Source: Bacillus sp. FJAT-28004 (lineage in GTDB: Bacteria > Bacillota > Bacilli > Paenibacillales > Paenibacillaceae). From it: a stretch of DNA of 64,000 nucleotides. The position numbers were made by a program, and so were the translations under genes. Numbering within the stretch: position 1 is the stretch's first letter; each line of letters begins with the position of its first letter. Below the pieces are notes generated by a model. That model saw nothing but the letters and a program-made list of their open reading frames with translations. It searched no databases and was not told the DNA's origin. The DNA is taken from contig NZ_LGHP01000001.1 in assembly GCF_001280845.1 (NCBI RefSeq), positions 5,592 to 69,591 of the forward strand, read 5' to 3'. Below, piece after piece: positions 62,501-64,000 of the stretch.

Positions 62501-64000
62501 GAAGTTGACAGATGCGGAGGCAGCCATTGTTGAATTGGAGACTCAAGCAGCAGCAGATCAAGAAGCAGCAAACCCGGTGAAAGCCGAAATTGTAGCCTTG
62601 CCTGCAAAAGCGGATATAACGCTAGTGAACAAAGCAGCTGTAACTAAGGCGCGTACGGATTATGAAGCTTTAACCGCTGCCCAGAAGACGTTGGTAGGGG
62701 ATATTACGAAGTTGACCGATGCGGAGGCAGCCATTGTTGAATTGGAGACTCAAGCAGCAGCAGATCTAGCAGCAGCAAACTCGGTGAAAGTCGAAATTGC
62801 AGCCTTGCCTGCAAAAGCGGATATAACGCTAATGAACAAAGCAGCTGTAACTAAAGCACGTACGGATTTTGATGCTTTAACCGTTGTCCAGCAGACGTTG
62901 GTAGGGGATATCACTAAGTTGACGGATGCGGAGGCAGCTATTGTTGAGTTGGAGGCTCAAGCAGCAGCAGATCAAGCAGCAGCAAATTCGGTGAAAGCTG
63001 AAATCGCAGCCTTGCCTGCAAAAGCGGATATAACGCTAGTGAACAAAGCAGCTGTAACTAAAGCCCGTACGGATTATGAAGCTTTAACCGCTGTCCAGCA
63101 GACGTTGGTAGGGGATATCACGAAGTTGATAGATGCGGAGGCAGCCATTGTTGAACTGGAGGCTCAAGCAGCAGCAGATCAAGCAGCAGCAAACCCGGTG
63201 AAAGCCGAAATCGCAGCCTTGCCCGCAAAAGCGGATATAACGCTAGTGAACAAAGCAGCTGTAACTAAAGCCCGTACGGATTATGAAGCTTTAACCGCTG
63301 CCCAGAAGACGTTGGTAGGGGATATCACGAAGTTGACAGATGCGGAGGCAGCTATCGTTGAGCTGGAGGCTCTAGCAGCAGCAGATCTAGCAGCAGCAAA
63401 CCCGGTGAAAGCCGAAATTGCAGCCTTGCCCGCAAAAGCGGATATAACGCTAGTGAACAAAGCAGCTGTAACTAAAGCCCGTACGGATTATGAAGCTTTA
63501 ACCGATGCCCAGAAGACGTTGGTAGGGGATATCACTAAGTTGACAGATGCGGAGGCAGCTATTGATTTGGTAGAAGTAGCAATAGCTAAAGGGAATTTAA
63601 ATGTATCGTACAATGGAATCGATGATAAAGTCATATTGCCAATCATTCAAGATGGCGCCGCTGTTACTTGGATATTAAAAGATTCAACGCAATCATCGAT
63701 TGTAGATGTTTCGAATGGGAGTATTAAACGTGCAGGATTAACAGCTAATACTGACATAGTGCTCATAGCGACAATTACCTCAGGAACCATTTCTGATACG
63801 AGAGAGTTTACAATTAATGTTAAATCTGAGAATAGTGAACCTGAGACTATTACAAGTAAAGCCATAACAACTTTTGACTTCTCAACCGTAGGTGCTACAC
63901 AAGCCAGAGAAGAAAGCAAAATTATAACCTCAACAGATTTCAAAAGTAACCCTAAGCATTTCACTATAAGTGATGGGACTGTTACAATACCCGTTGATCT
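59547..64000 (+). CDS. Giant SLH-anchored surface protein with 16 tandem repeats (3' end outside window)
   Basis: At least 1,484 codons from ATG 59547 (AAGGAG 7 nt upstream), open to the window edge. Signal peptide with cleavage after ASA (residue 28). Three SLH domains at about 32-75, 92-135 and 152-198 bind secondary cell-wall polymer. A Thr/Pro linker (about 212-240) follows. Then come sixteen tandem 69-residue units (about 245-1339), each predicted to be a helical hairpin or three-helix module (core VNKAAVTKAR, LTADQKTLVGD, AEAAIVELEA), forming a long stalk. After the stalk comes an Ig-like domain resembling 'atrophied bacterial Ig' domains of Paenibacillus enzymes (about 1345-1430). A catalytic or binding head probably lies beyond the edge. 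Confidence 0.93.
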   Translation, partial: MKKNFKAKSLSILSTAALLSALIPHASAEVSLTDISNSYAKDAIIELVEKGIINGTGDGKFNPTSNIQRQDFAIILARALKLDLSNPPQLATFKDVQKSNYAFAAVEAVVKAGLFKGMGDGTFGINQNITREQMAVIFVKALGVNSAGKGQNLKFSDASSIASWAKDAVGAAVEFGLMKGNPDGTFGPANQASRQDVALVASKFLAEKTKVDEQESKPPVTPTPTPVPTPTPTPGGGGIPENTADQEAANPVKAEIAALPVKLDITLVNKAAVTKARTDFDALTAAQKTLVGDITKLIDAEAAIVELEAQAAADQEAANPVKAEIAALPAKADITLVNKAAVTKARTDYDALTADQKTLVGDITKLIDAEAAIVELEAQAAADQEAANPVKAEIAALPAKADITLVNKAAVTKARTDYDALTADQKTLVGDITKLIDAEAAIVELEAQAAADQEAANPVKAEIAALPAKADITLVNKAAVTKARTDYDALTAVQKTLVGDITKLTDAEAAIVELEAQAAADQAAANPVKAEIAALPAKADITLVNKAAVTKARTDFDALTAVQQTLVGDITKLIDAEAAIVELEAQAAADQAAANLVKAEIAALPAKADITLVNKAAVTKARTDFDALTAVQQTLVGDITKLIDAEAAIVELEAQAAADQAAANLVKAEIAALPAKADITLVNKAAVTKARTDFDALTAVQQTLVGDITKLIDAEAAIVELEAQAAADQAAANLVKAEIAALPAKADITLVNKAAVTKARTDFDALTAVQKTLVGDITKLIDAEAAIVELEAQAAADQAAANLVKAEIAALPAKADITLVNKAAVTKARTDYEALTAVQKTLVGDITKLIDAEVAIVELEAQAAADLAAATPVKAEIAALPAKADITLVNKAAVTKARTDFDALTAVQQTLVGDITKLTDAEAAIVELGAQAAADLAAANPVKAEIAALPAKADITLVNKAAVTKARTDYEALTAAQKTLVGDITKLTDAEAAIVELETQAAADQEAANPVKAEIVALPAKADITLVNKAAVTKARTDYEALTAAQKTLVGDITKLTDAEAAIVELETQAAADLAAANSVKVEIAALPAKADITLMNKAAVTKARTDFDALTVVQQTLVGDITKLTDAEAAIVELEAQAAADQAAANSVKAEIAALPAKADITLVNKAAVTKARTDYEALTAVQQTLVGDITKLIDAEAAIVELEAQAAADQAAANPVKAEIAALPAKADITLVNKAAVTKARTDYEALTAAQKTLVGDITKLTDAEAAIVELEALAAADLAAANPVKAEIAALPAKADITLVNKAAVTKARTDYEALTDAQKTLVGDITKLTDAEAAIDLVEVAIAKGNLNVSYNGIDDKVILPIIQDGAAVTWILKDSTQSSIVDVSNGSIKRAGLTANTDIVLIATITSGTISDTREFTINVKSENSEPETITSKAITTFDFSTVGATQAREESKIITSTDFKSNPKHFTISDGTVTIPVD
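60279..63566 (+). repeat. Sixteen tandem 207-bp repeats
   Basis: The same point of the unit (GCAAACCCGG or its variants) recurs at 60291 and then every 207 bp exactly to 63396, sixteen times with no insertion or deletion. Variation is confined to scattered substitutions such as GAT-CAA-GAA versus GAT-CAA-GCA and TAT versus TTT. Confidence 0.97.

Noticed and set aside
60279..63566. Regular 207-bp periodicity that could be mistaken for a CRISPR or satellite array
   Set aside because: The repeats are contiguous with no spacers, stay in one open frame and encode a surface-protein stalk.

Overview
The window looks like chromosome from a low- to mid-GC Gram-positive of the Paenibacillaceae, most likely Paenibacillus or a close relative (inference). 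The supporting signs are S-layer (SLH) anchored secreted proteins, LplB/LplC-type sugar ABC systems without their own ATPase, DUF187-like secreted glycosidases, many TTG starts behind strong AGGAG ribosome sites, and tyrosine recombinases with short repeated elements. No rRNA, tRNA or CRISPR array was seen.

Layout. 1-5.4 kb is an accessory region: the tail of an unknown gene, a small lipoprotein, an ECF sigma factor with a very long C-terminal extension (visibly more GC-rich than its surroundings), a XerC/D-like tyrosine recombinase and an RCC1-repeat protein. These are separated by a dispersed repeat. 5.5-10.7 kb is a NarL-type two-component system followed by a three-gene ABC-2 exporter. 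10.8-11.8 kb holds an AlkD-like gene and a transposase remnant. 12-23.7 kb is a carbohydrate locus: secreted DUF187/GHL10-like enzyme, LacI regulator, BadF-type sugar kinase, GH4 glycosidase, LplB- and LplC-type permeases, solute-binding lipoprotein, and an SLH-anchored paralogue of the first enzyme. 24-36.8 kb is mostly single housekeeping genes (methyltransferase, DinB-like, MFS, VOC, IlvE, LysR, UDP-sugar pyrophosphorylase, serine hydrolase, HAD, PyrE, MTHFR-like, membrane glycosyltransferase, RNase H). 36.8-40.7 kb is an AraC regulator divergent from an oxidoreductase and two sugar isomerase/epimerases. 41-46.8 kb includes a MarR-DUF1772 cluster, a decayed ABC permease and a Mn-pyrophosphatase. 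46.9-50.7 kb is the arginine catabolic set rocD-rocF-rocA, followed by a convergent MocR regulator that is divergent from an EamA transporter. 53-59.2 kb has an amidase, an RmlD-like reductase, small membrane proteins, acetyltransferases and gene remnants. From 59,547 to the right edge runs the 5' part of a giant SLH protein with sixteen exact 207-bp in-frame repeats.

The most interesting signal is a dispersed element of about 90-100 bp. It consists of half-site 'a' (imperfect inverted repeat with an 11-nt centre), a GC-rich hairpin, and half-site 'b' (the same motif with a 10-nt centre). At least five short copies are present. The tyrosine recombinase gene sits exactly between an 'a' and a 'b' half-site, as if it were the autonomous parent from which the short copies derive. 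Several copies lie directly at the 3' ends of genes or gene remnants, even supplying stop codons, which gives a cassette-like look without an integron integrase.

Regulatory sites read directly from sequence include a pair of 18-bp MarR-type operators, a LysR-type palindrome before the LysR gene and a 22-bp perfect inverted repeat between mocR and eamA. All functions are family-level assignments from sequence reading; no database search was possible.
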